A stretch of 64,000 nucleotides of DNA, taken from Pseudemcibacter aquimaris (GTDB lineage Bacteria > Pseudomonadota > Alphaproteobacteria > Sphingomonadales > Emcibacteraceae). Below the pieces are notes generated by a model. The model searched no databases and was not told the origin of the DNA. It saw nothing but the letters and a program-made list of their open reading frames with translations. This document shows, in pieces, positions 9,453 through 17,981 of the stretch. A program made the translations under genes and the position numbers. The DNA is taken from contig NZ_CP079800.1 of the NCBI RefSeq assembly GCF_028869115.1, positions 2,232,001-2,296,000 of the forward strand, in the 5' to 3' direction. The first letter of the stretch is position 1, and each line of letters opens with the position of its first letter.

Positions 9453-10571
9453 ATGAACGATCAAATCACAAGACGCGACTGGCTTATCGGCGGCGGCATT
9501 GCCGCAGGTACCATGATGACAAGCAACATTGCATTCGGCCAAACATTTCCAGATGCCATTACAAATCCATCCATGCAAACGCCAATCAGATGTGGCGCCA
9601 ATGAAAATGTTTATGGCCCATCCATTAAAGCCCAACAAGCAATGGATAAAGCAGCAAAGCAAGCACACCTTTATAATTTCCGTGCAGGCGGCCAATTAAA
9701 AGCCGTGATAGCGAAAATGGAAAATATTCCGGAAGATCATATCGCAGCGGCATCCGGTTCAAGTCCCTTTCTTGAAAAGGCGGCCTATGTTGCCCGGATG
9801 GATGGTGGCGCAATTCTTGCCCCTAACCCAACATATAACAGCGTTATGAGTGTCGGCGAACAAATCGGTGCAGAAATAATTCGGGTACCAGTTGGTGACG
9901 ATTTAGCGATTAATCTGGATGCTATGCGTGCCGCAATAACAGACAAGGTAAAATTGATTTATCTGTGTAACCCCAACAACCCGATTCCAACCATCATTGA
10001 AAAAAATGCATTAAAGGATTTCTGTATTGAAATGTCAAAAAAGGCAATCGTACTTATAGACGAAGCATATTATGAATATGCAGATAGCCCCGATTATCAA
10101 ACCATGGCGGAACTGGTTAAAGATCACCAAAATATCATCGTTACCAGAACCGCATCAAAAATCCATGCCATGGCGGGTATTCGGGTTGGATTTGCATTCG
10201 CCCACCCCGAAACGTTAAAATTAATCACGGCGCCATTTGATCTATCGATGAATTACATGGCCCAGATGGGAGCCATCGTCAGTTATCAAGATACGGAATA
10301 TCAGGATTTCATCAGACAGAAAAACAAACAATCGCTTGATATTCTTTATAATGTTTTTGATGAATTTGGATTGGAATACATAAAATCACAAACCAATTTC
10401 ACATTCTTTAATGCAAAAAGACCCTCAACAGAAATAAATTCATTCTTAAGGGAAAATGGTATTATGGGTTCCCGCCCCTTTAGACCATTTACCGACTGGG
10501 TCCGTATAAGCACGGCAAAACCGGAAGAAATGATTTATGTCGCGGATGTATTAAGAAAAGCATTTAGTTAA
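9453..10571 (+). CDS. Tat-exported PLP aminotransferase (histidinol-phosphate aminotransferase-like)
   Basis: A 372-residue fold-type I class I/II aminotransferase. It begins with a twin-arginine signal (ITRRDWLIGGG, then a hydrophobic core and AFG-Q), as expected for export of a PLP enzyme already folded around its cofactor. Visible active-site parts are NPNNP at 173-177, D203 in VLIDEAYYEY, the PLP lysine K236 in RTASKIHAMAG and R244. The closest recognisable relatives are HisC-like enzymes, but a periplasmic location rules out histidine synthesis. It sits between the exported FAH gene and a broken TRAP binding-protein gene. Confidence 0.88.
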   Translation: MNDQITRRDWLIGGGIAAGTMMTSNIAFGQTFPDAITNPSMQTPIRCGANENVYGPSIKAQQAMDKAAKQAHLYNFRAGGQLKAVIAKMENIPEDHIAAASGSSPFLEKAAYVARMDGGAILAPNPTYNSVMSVGEQIGAEIIRVPVGDDLAINLDAMRAAITDKVKLIYLCNPNNPIPTIIEKNALKDFCIEMSKKAIVLIDEAYYEYADSPDYQTMAELVKDHQNIIVTRTASKIHAMAGIRVGFAFAHPETLKLITAPFDLSMNYMAQMGAIVSYQDTEYQDFIRQKNKQSLDILYNVFDEFGLEYIKSQTNFTFFNAKRPSTEINSFLRENGIMGSRPFRPFTDWVRISTAKPEEMIYVADVLRKAFS

Positions 10572-10601
10572 TAAAACCTCCTAAAAAACAGGATTTAAAA
10601 A

Positions 10602-11681
10602 ATGAAAAGAATAATAAAAATTATCACCTTTATTTTCACTTTGAATTTCAATCCTGTTTTTGCCGATGATCCCATAATCATAATAATGGGGAATGTATTT
10701 GGCCCAACCGAAACAGGTGAAATGCCAACACATACCCCACGTATCCAAGAATTGATTGCTAAAAAAATTCATGAATATACGGACGGTCAAATCGTTTGGG
10801 AAATTTTACCTGGCAAGCAACCTGACGGCATTCCCATGTTCCAATCCCCATCCATGGTCGCCAGTAATAATCAAATACAAGCAACCAGCGTCCCTGCATT
10901 TTTCCTTCCTCGCGTTCCGGAAGTTATGATCCAGTCAATACCCTTTCTTTTTAACGGCGAGGAACATTCACGCAGGTTCATGACATCAGAACCCGCCAGA
11001 TGGTTATCAGAAAAAATTGAAACCACATATAATGTCAAGGTATTAGGACACATATACAATGCATCATATGTAAGCATCAACAGCCTCACTCCAATTAAAA
11101 AACCAATAGATTTTGAAGGAAAAATCATCAATGGCTTTGCCCGTACCTGAGATCCAATGTGGACAGATATTAAGCCGAAAGAAAGGCGCTTCATCGGTTT
11201 TTCAGAGGCACTTGAAGGAAAACTTGTCGAGGAAGGTTCCGATTTCGATATCAACATCGGTATGCTGCAAAATAATTATGTGCAAAAATTATATAAACGT
11301 TTTAAGCATACAACTCTCATTCCTGATTTTTACAACATATTTTATACCATAATGATCAATCAGGAAGTGTGGGACGGGTTAACCGATTTTCAAAAACACG
11401 GCATTGAAAAAGCCATCCACGAGGGCCAAATGGCATCAGTTGCTTACCAAAGCGATACAACCTTTTGGGCAATATCACGCAATCAGTCAATGGGGGTAAA
11501 TTTTCACTTTTTATCAATAGAAGAACGAAACGAATGGAAAAATGAATTCTATCCCAAAATGGTAAAAAGCATTGTTGAAAACAGTGAAAAACAAGAAGAA
11601 ACAGAGGAAATGATTAAAAAAATTGAAGCCTTAATTGATGATTTAAAATTTAATCATGAAGAACAGGATAAACCCCAGTAA
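10602..11681 (+). pseudogene. TRAP transporter solute-binding protein (DctP family), interrupted by in-frame TGA
   Basis: Two open stretches, 10602-11150 and 11157-11681, lie in the same frame and together make a full-length (about 358 residues) DctP-type periplasmic binding protein with a Sec signal peptide (ending VFA). The only break is TGA at 11148-11150, between FART and DPMWTDIKPKE. This is the region where TRAP proteins carry the ligand-clamping arginine and the following helix. A point mutation or a sequencing error would explain it; no frameshift is needed. No DctQ/DctM membrane genes are adjacent. The 3' end overlaps the convergent SpoIIAA-like gene by 28 bp. Confidence 0.75.
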
Positions 11682-12067
11682 TATTTACTAACCTCTCTTT
11701 TTGCAACCCATTCACGGGCCTGTTCTTCTTCCTTAAAGATGTTCGCTTCAACAAGTGTATGATCAAGATATTTCTGGTAACTTTTATATTTATCAATGAT
11801 TTCATTCAAATCTGCAATAACGGCAATCTTTGTAAAAATACCGATATTACTAAAAGCAATATTATCCATGCGTGCGGCAAGTGCGGTTTCAAGCAATTCT
11901 ACTTCGAATTCGAATGTGTTTCTGTAATCCCAGATTTGATAAATATTTGAATCACGGTTTTCATGTTCCCAGCCATCGGCGGCGGCACGTCTTACATCCT
12001 TGAACGTGATTACACCTTCAAGTTTTATATAAATCCCCCGATTTTCCGATGTAATCTGATAAGGCAT
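11654..12067 (-). CDS. SpoIIAA/STAS-like domain protein
   Basis: A 137-residue soluble protein. The start MPYQITSENRGIYIKLEGVIT followed by the central YQIWDYRNT strand and the late helix FKEEEQAREWV resembles the SpoIIAA-like (DUF3478, SEC14/STAS fold) family, or its relatives that begin with a short beta-hairpin. Such proteins are small sensors or partners of unknown ligand. There is no cysteine-rich or catalytic motif. It overlaps the broken TRAP gene at their 3' ends. Family assignment is moderate; function is unknown. Confidence 0.65.
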   Translation of the reverse strand: MPYQITSENRGIYIKLEGVITFKDVRRAAADGWEHENRDSNIYQIWDYRNTFEFEVELLETALAARMDNIAFSNIGIFTKIAVIADLNEIIDKYKSYQKYLDHTLVEANIFKEEEQAREWVAKREVSKYYWGLSCSS

Positions 12068-12216
12068 AACCCCTACTCAAAACTGTTATAAACATTTCCC
12101 CCGATTCTTAATTAGAATACCTAATCCACATTGATAAATTGGTAATTTTGGAAAAAGTTTGATTTGTGTTTGAATAAAATTTAATTTACTTTTTAAGGAG
12201 TTAGGGAAACCAAACC

Positions 12217-13356
12217 ATGAATATTAAGAACTGTATCAATATAGAAGACCTGCGTATGGCCGCGAAAAAGCGCGCCCATAAAATGGTGTTTGATTATATT
12301 GATGGTGGTTCCGATGATGAAGTAACACTGAAAAGAAATTCATCTGCTTATGACGATTATGAACTGATGTACCGGGTTCTTTCCGGTGTTGATAATCCAG
12401 ATATGTCGACCACATTGCTTGGTCAAAAAATTGACGTTCCTTTTATTTTATCACCATCCGCTGGAAACCGGTTATTCCACACGGACGGTGAACGCGGCCC
12501 ATGTATCGCCGCAGAAAAATTTGGTACCGTTTATTCGCTAGCCACCCTGTCATCCCTATCCATAGAGGAAATTGGCGCACTTACAAATGGCCCAAAATGG
12601 TTTCAGCTTTATGTCTGGAAAGACCGTGGATTAGTAAAAGAGATGCTGGACCGTGCCAAGGCAGCCGGCTTTACCGCCATGTTTTTAACAGTTGATCTTC
12701 CAATTGCCGGTAACCGTGAACGCGACCCCAAAAACGGGTTTACGATCCCACCCAAAATTGGCCCCAAACAAATGTGGGAAGCCATGAAAGCGCCGTGGTG
12801 GTCACTTGATTATCTAACAAAGCCACAAATCAGATATGCCAATTTATCAGAGGAAACTTCGGCAATTTCGCTTAATGATTTTGTCGCTGAACAACTGGAT
12901 GCATCATTCAGTTGGGATGACGCGGAATGGCTTCTTGGTGAATGGAATGGCCCCAGCATTTTAAAAGGTGTGGTCAGGTCCGATGACGCAATCCGTGCGG
13001 AAAGAACCGGATTTAACGCCATTTCCATTTCAAACCATGGCGGCAGACAGCTTGATACATCGCCTGCCCCCATATCTTGTTTAGATCCCATTCGTGATGC
13101 TGTTTCTGATAAAACAGAACTGATTGTCGATGGCGGCATTCGCCGTGGTACGGATGTCTTAAAAGCGCTGGCCATGGGTGCCAATGCTGTTAGTTTCGCA
13201 AGACCTTATTTATATGGCTTGGCCGCGGGCGGAATTGACGGCGCGGTACGTTCCGTCGAAATCATACATGACGCTATCAAACGCGATATGATCCTGCTTG
13301 GCGTTCAAAATATTAGCGATATTGACGAAAGCTTTATCAACCGACTTAAGCCTTAA
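12217..13356 (+). CDS. FMN-dependent alpha-hydroxy-acid oxidase/dehydrogenase (lactate dehydrogenase-like)
   Basis: A 379-residue protein of the LldD/glycolate-oxidase family. The TIM barrel has the FMN-contacting strand VPFILSPSAGNRLFH, the phosphate-side K250 (SILKGVV) and the catalytic pair H274 and R277 in SNHGGRQLD. It would oxidise an L-2-hydroxy acid such as lactate, passing electrons to quinone or oxygen. AAGGAGTTAGGG precedes the ATG. Upstream (12104-12118) is a short imperfect dyad ATTCT-N5-AGAAT of unknown use. The 3' end overlaps the convergent serine hydrolase by 11 bp. Confidence 0.9.
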   Translation: MNIKNCINIEDLRMAAKKRAHKMVFDYIDGGSDDEVTLKRNSSAYDDYELMYRVLSGVDNPDMSTTLLGQKIDVPFILSPSAGNRLFHTDGERGPCIAAEKFGTVYSLATLSSLSIEEIGALTNGPKWFQLYVWKDRGLVKEMLDRAKAAGFTAMFLTVDLPIAGNRERDPKNGFTIPPKIGPKQMWEAMKAPWWSLDYLTKPQIRYANLSEETSAISLNDFVAEQLDASFSWDDAEWLLGEWNGPSILKGVVRSDDAIRAERTGFNAISISNHGGRQLDTSPAPISCLDPIRDAVSDKTELIVDGGIRRGTDVLKALAMGANAVSFARPYLYGLAAGGIDGAVRSVEIIHDAIKRDMILLGVQNISDIDESFINRLKP

Positions 13357-14698
13357 TCGCAGCGACCACCTTACGAATTAACGCAGCTGAGAAATCCTCA
13401 CCATTCACCGTGCGGCGATTGTCATTTCCTTGACGCACAACCACAAGATCCTTGCTCGGGATTATAAAGCTGTGGTTCAAATTATGACCGCGCGACATAA
13501 ATAAGTCATTTGGAACCCCGTCGATATCATCCATCACCCAGAATGTATAACCATACCCATTTGGTGTTGATCCATCATCGCGTTTAAATCTTTGGGTAGC
13601 AATATCCATCCAGCTTTCAAGAACTAGCTGCTCATCCATCCAACGCCCTTTATTCAGCCACAGATAAGCAAGACGCGCAAAGTCACGTGCCGTACATCTA
13701 AATGTGCTGCCTGCGATAGAATTTAATCCGTAAGGGCTTTCAGAACCATCCGCACCATATGCATCGCAACCTGTGCTGCCGCCAACGCCCCAACCTGCTA
13801 TTTCATCGAAATTCAATTCACGGTTATCAGAGTACGGCATATCTCGGTACTGATTATTCCTTAATGTAATCGGCATGCCGATTGGACCAAGAACCTTATC
13901 ATATGTATATTCACCTAGTTTTTGACCGGATATATTTCGCATGGCAAGCGCAAATTGTTCCATACCAAAATTACTATATCGGTAATCGGTTCCTGGCTCG
14001 AATAAAAGCGTATCGTGGGCCTCAACCCCTTCGAAATTCCACCAGCCGAAGCAATATTCATACATCTGATAGGCGCCCTTATAATCTTTATAATGCTGCC
14101 TTTTCGCGCGACCCAGCCACGGTTCCGGTCCGGCATGCCCGGACGTCATGGAAAGTACATGTTTGACTTTGATTTTTTTCTTTCGTTCGTCTGTGATCGA
14201 CTGATCCCAAATTTGCGGAATTAATGATGTCTCGCGGCTCTGCCCCACCAGGTCAGTTTCAAGCGAAACCTGATCGCTATATTCATCAAGGAATACACCC
14301 GCCCCCGTTCCATAAACAGATTTGGTTGACGACTTCATATCATTACATGTTTTGGCCGTCCAATTCGCAGGCCCGCCATCATTACCCGTAACATAACTTT
14401 CGGCGATTAGACGCCCTTTATGAATGATGATGATTGCTGCACCGCGGCTTGTGCTGACTTCGGCGGTATTATGGTAATTCACAGCTTCTGCCAATTTGAT
14501 CTCGTCAATATCATCAAGCCCTTTTGGATCAAACGACCGCCAACCACCCAGATTTTCTGGTGGGGGAAAATATATTCCTTCTGAATTTATATTTGCTTGC
14601 GCATAACTTTGTATTGGTAAAGATGAAACAAGCCCGACACCCAAGGCACCACGACCTGCGGTATTTAAAAATTTCCGTCTCGAAATTAAATTTTTCAC
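13346..14698 (-). CDS. Tat-exported serine hydrolase, beta-lactamase class C family
   Basis: A 450-residue protein with a Tat signal (ISRRKFLNTAGRG and a hydrophobic core ending SYAQA). The catalytic motifs of the penicillin-binding/class C fold are present: S123-S-T-K126 as the SxxK nucleophile and base, and Y241-S-N243 as the YxN. It is probably a periplasmic esterase, amidase or D-aminopeptidase rather than an antibiotic-resistance enzyme, because such exported relatives usually hydrolyse small esters or peptides. The substrate is unknown. It is divergent from a histidine kinase. Confidence 0.88.
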   Translation of the reverse strand: MKNLISRRKFLNTAGRGALGVGLVSSLPIQSYAQANINSEGIYFPPPENLGGWRSFDPKGLDDIDEIKLAEAVNYHNTAEVSTSRGAAIIIIHKGRLIAESYVTGNDGGPANWTAKTCNDMKSSTKSVYGTGAGVFLDEYSDQVSLETDLVGQSRETSLIPQIWDQSITDERKKKIKVKHVLSMTSGHAGPEPWLGRAKRQHYKDYKGAYQMYEYCFGWWNFEGVEAHDTLLFEPGTDYRYSNFGMEQFALAMRNISGQKLGEYTYDKVLGPIGMPITLRNNQYRDMPYSDNRELNFDEIAGWGVGGSTGCDAYGADGSESPYGLNSIAGSTFRCTARDFARLAYLWLNKGRWMDEQLVLESWMDIATQRFKRDDGSTPNGYGYTFWVMDDIDGVPNDLFMSRGHNLNHSFIIPSKDLVVVRQGNDNRRTVNGEDFSAALIRKVVAAIKA

Positions 14699-14843
14699 TT
14701 ATTTCTCCCTATTATCGTAATTTTCATATACCAATAGTTTTAACCAATTAAAATCATTCCATTTTTCGTGCAAACATGGCATAATATATGTGTTAACAGC
14801 TTTATCAGCCATTAACATTTTTATTTTAGTATTGAGTGACGCT

Positions 14844-16376
14844 ATGAACAACTTAAAAAGCTTGATTATACCTGTAGGAGTGATGATCGCCCTCGGCTTT
14901 ATAAGTTTTACGTTACTTTTTATTCTTACCGTAAATCAATCCGATGATGCCGCGACCAAGGTTGAAATTCGCATATTACAATCTCATTATCTTGAGCTTT
15001 CAAAAAGATTACGTGCAGTAACCGAAGACAACACATGGTGGACAGCTGCTTACGAAAATATTGCTGTTAATTTTAACGAAGCATGGATAAGGGATAATAT
15101 TTCCGACGACAGAGAAGTCGCAGAAGGAAAGTTCATTTTTGGAACGGATGATCAAATCCTTTATACGGACATGACAGGGCGTTTACCCACCCCAAATACT
15201 TTTCTTGATAAAGGATTGGAAGAACTATTAACGTCACTTACCTTAAGTGAAACCAACGCTTTAAATTCCATTGCCATATATCAATATTTTGATGGACGAT
15301 TATTTAATATTGGTATTGGGTTAGTGCAGGAATCCTTCCTTGATGGAAGACGGGAACAATTCGACCCCAAAAGAGCACCAGCACTTGTTTTAATTGACGA
15401 AGTCACTGAAGAAGAGATTACCGCCACAGGTATTACACTTAATTTAAACAGATTCCATTTATCAAACGCATTTAATAATGATGATACAGTCGTCAAAGTC
15501 GACGATAGTTTTTATGATACCGTAATTGGAAACGGAGAACCCTTATATTTCACTTGGAAATCCAAAACATTGGCCAGTGATATCATTGCCAAATTATCAT
15601 TTCCTACGTTACTGATCATTCTTGTCTTATGCGCCACGTTCATTTGGTTTTATCGTAACGCAACCGCCATGGTTAATGATTTAAATGAGGCAAACCGCGC
15701 TAAATCAGATTTTTTAGCCAACATGTCACACGAAATCAGAACCCCATTAAACGCCATAATGGGCTTTACTGAAATGGTTAGGCAGGAAACATTTGGCAAA
15801 GTAGAAGGTGATAAAAACAAAGAATATCTGAACATTGTACAATCAAGTAGTCACCATCTTTTGACGCTTATTAATGAAATCCTCGATTTATCTAAGGTAG
15901 AAGCCGGTGAAATGGAAGTCGTTTTGGAAAAATTTGATATCGTTGATGAGGTTGGCGCGTCTATAGATACACTTAAACGCCTTGCCAGTGAAAAAGGAAT
16001 TAAAATTCACAAAAACCTCACTGAAACTACAATTGAATGTGACAAAAAATTATTCGTTCAATCGATCATCAATATTTTATCCAATGCGATTAAATTTACC
16101 CCTCCTGACGGTAATATCCATGTGAAAAGCCATTACGTCGATAATTTTGTCGTTATCGATATAAAAGATGACGGTCTTGGAATGACCCCAGAAGAACTAC
16201 AAACAGCCCTTGTTCATTTTGGGCAGGTACAATCAGGATATGCAAGAAGCAACACTGGCACAGGGCTTGGTCTTACGCTCGTTACTAAATTCATGGAACT
16301 TCTTGATGGTCGTATGGAAATCACCACAGAAAAAGGCCTTGGCACCACCGTGTCGCTTTTCTTCCCTATGAAATAA
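14844..16376 (+). CDS. Membrane sensor histidine kinase with CHASE4-like sensor
   Basis: A 510-residue protein from the ATG at 14844. An in-frame GTG at 14790 would add an extra hydrophobic stretch before the anchor and is less likely. The order is a transmembrane anchor at 9-30, an extracytoplasmic domain at about 35-250 with the CHASE4-like WWTAAYEN motif, transmembrane 252-270, HisKA with phospho-acceptor H296 (ANMSHEIRTPLNA) and HATPase_c with N-box (NILSNAIKFTP), DDGLGM and GTGLGL. No response regulator lies next to it, so its partner must be elsewhere. It runs convergent into comM with a 6-bp gap. Confidence 0.88.
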   Translation: MNNLKSLIIPVGVMIALGFISFTLLFILTVNQSDDAATKVEIRILQSHYLELSKRLRAVTEDNTWWTAAYENIAVNFNEAWIRDNISDDREVAEGKFIFGTDDQILYTDMTGRLPTPNTFLDKGLEELLTSLTLSETNALNSIAIYQYFDGRLFNIGIGLVQESFLDGRREQFDPKRAPALVLIDEVTEEEITATGITLNLNRFHLSNAFNNDDTVVKVDDSFYDTVIGNGEPLYFTWKSKTLASDIIAKLSFPTLLIILVLCATFIWFYRNATAMVNDLNEANRAKSDFLANMSHEIRTPLNAIMGFTEMVRQETFGKVEGDKNKEYLNIVQSSSHHLLTLINEILDLSKVEAGEMEVVLEKFDIVDEVGASIDTLKRLASEKGIKIHKNLTETTIECDKKLFVQSIINILSNAIKFTPPDGNIHVKSHYVDNFVVIDIKDDGLGMTPEELQTALVHFGQVQSGYARSNTGTGLGLTLVTKFMELLDGRMEITTEKGLGTTVSLFFPMK

Positions 16377-16382
16377 AAACCT

Positions 16383-17894
16383 TTAACGCATCTGACGTTT
16401 TTGTCTGAAGTTAATAGCTTCTGAAATATGGGTTTTCCCAATATTTTTTGCATTATCCAGATCGGCAATCGTGCGCGCTACCCTTAATACACGGTGATAA
16501 CCACGCGCGGTTAATTTCATCATTTCCACAGCTCGCATTAAAATTTCTCTACTTTCTTCATCAAGCACGGTTACTTTTTCAAGCTCTTCGCCGTCCACCT
16601 CTGCATTACAGGAAACACCATCAAGACCTGCGTATCTTTCCTGTTGAATTTCTCTGGCATTGGCGACGCGTATCGCAACTTCTTCACTGCCCTCTGTCGC
16701 ACTTGGTAACGCAAGATCGGCGGCAGAAACGGCTGGAACCTCAATATGAATATCGATCCGGTCCATTAACGGCCCTGATACTTTTGATTGATAATCCACC
16801 GCGCACTTAGGAACGCGACTGCAGGCAAGCGCAGGATCATCCAGATGACCGCAACGGCAAGGGTTCATCGCCGCAATCAATTGGAACCTTGCCGGATAAG
16901 TCACATGCTTATTCGCGCGTGCCACCACGACTTCACCGGTTTCAAGCGGTTGACGCAAACTATCGAGTGCCTGCCGATTAAATTCAGGAAGTTCATCAAG
17001 GAACAACACACCATGATGCGCGAGCGATACTTCACCCGGCCTTGCCTTTATCCCACCGCCTGTAAGGGCCGCCATGGATGCAGAATGATGCGGATTACGA
17101 TATGGACGTGTGCGGGATATTTTATGCTCCGTCAGGTTCCCTGCAATACTGTCAATCATACTGCTTTCCAGAACTTCATGCGGTGACATTGGCGGCAATA
17201 TTCCCGGCAATCTTGCTGCTAACATCGATTTACCTGATCCCGGTGGACCAACCATACATAAATTATGACCGCCAGCCGCCGCAACCTCAAGCGCGCGTTT
17301 TGCGCTTTCCTGCCCCTTGATATCCTTTAAATCTAGATACGTTTCTTGGAGTGGTTCAAGCACTGCATCTGGCGCAGGGATTTGTGAAGTACCTTTTAAA
17401 TGATTAATCAGTGACAATAGATTTTCCGCAGCGATTATTTCAATATCCTGTGCCCATGCGGCCTCGCCCCCACAAGCAGCAGGACAAATTAAACCAAGGT
17501 CCGATGCACTTGCCGATAATGCGGCGGGCAGCACCCCCGGTACTGCACCAATACCACCATCAAGGCCCAATTCCCCAAGAACCAAATACCCTTCTAAAAT
17601 ATCGCTGGGAAGCGCTTCCATCGCCACAAGTATCCCAAGCGCAATAGGAAGATCGAAATGTGACCCTTCTTTCGGCAGGTCAGCAGGTGCAAGATTAACG
17701 GTAATCCGTTTTGGCGGTAACGCAAGCCCAATGGCCGCCAGTGCAGCGCGCACACGTTCTTTACTTTCCGCCACCGCCTTATCCGGCAGACCGACTATGG
17801 CAAAAGCTGGTAATCCAGATGCAACATGAACCTGAACATCCACGGGTTTGGCATCAATTCCAACAAATGCAACCGTTTCAATATGCGCAACCAT
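16383..17894 (-). CDS. comM: YifB/ComM family Mg-chelatase-like AAA+ ATPase
   Basis: A 503-residue protein of standard family length. It has an N-terminal ChlI domain (PVDVQVHVASGLPAFAIVGL), a central AAA+ module with Walker A GPPGSGKS and Walker B VLFLDELPEF, the cysteine loop NPCRCGHLDDPALAC, and the C-terminal helical domain with TARGYHRVLRVARTIADL. ComM is a hexameric branch-migration helicase that helps integrate DNA during natural transformation. Its presence alone does not prove competence. It lies alone between two histidine kinase genes. Confidence 0.92.
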   Translation of the reverse strand: MVAHIETVAFVGIDAKPVDVQVHVASGLPAFAIVGLPDKAVAESKERVRAALAAIGLALPPKRITVNLAPADLPKEGSHFDLPIALGILVAMEALPSDILEGYLVLGELGLDGGIGAVPGVLPAALSASASDLGLICPAACGGEAAWAQDIEIIAAENLLSLINHLKGTSQIPAPDAVLEPLQETYLDLKDIKGQESAKRALEVAAAGGHNLCMVGPPGSGKSMLAARLPGILPPMSPHEVLESSMIDSIAGNLTEHKISRTRPYRNPHHSASMAALTGGGIKARPGEVSLAHHGVLFLDELPEFNRQALDSLRQPLETGEVVVARANKHVTYPARFQLIAAMNPCRCGHLDDPALACSRVPKCAVDYQSKVSGPLMDRIDIHIEVPAVSAADLALPSATEGSEEVAIRVANAREIQQERYAGLDGVSCNAEVDGEELEKVTVLDEESREILMRAVEMMKLTARGYHRVLRVARTIADLDNAKNIGKTHISEAINFRQKRQMR

Positions 17895-17981
17895 TTAAGG
17901 ATATCCCCCAATAAATCAACTCATTCAAAAAACTAGAACAAACAAAGAACAATGTCTAGTAAATTTTTGAAATGAATTGTT

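Noticed and set aside
11148-11150. Possible selenocysteine or recoded TGA in the TRAP binding protein
   Set aside because: TGA is used as a normal stop elsewhere in the window (for example the APC permease and crotonase genes), the family has no selenocysteine, and no stem-loop suited to recoding was seen. A nonsense change is simpler.
12104-12118. Dyad ATTCT-N5-AGAAT upstream of the hydroxy-acid oxidase gene as an operator
   Set aside because: It is imperfect, short and in very AT-rich sequence, and no regulator is adjacent. It is mentioned only in the gene entry.
14790-14843. GTG at 14790 as start of the histidine kinase
   Set aside because: It would place a second hydrophobic stretch before the anchor. 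The ATG at 14844 gives a normal signal anchor.
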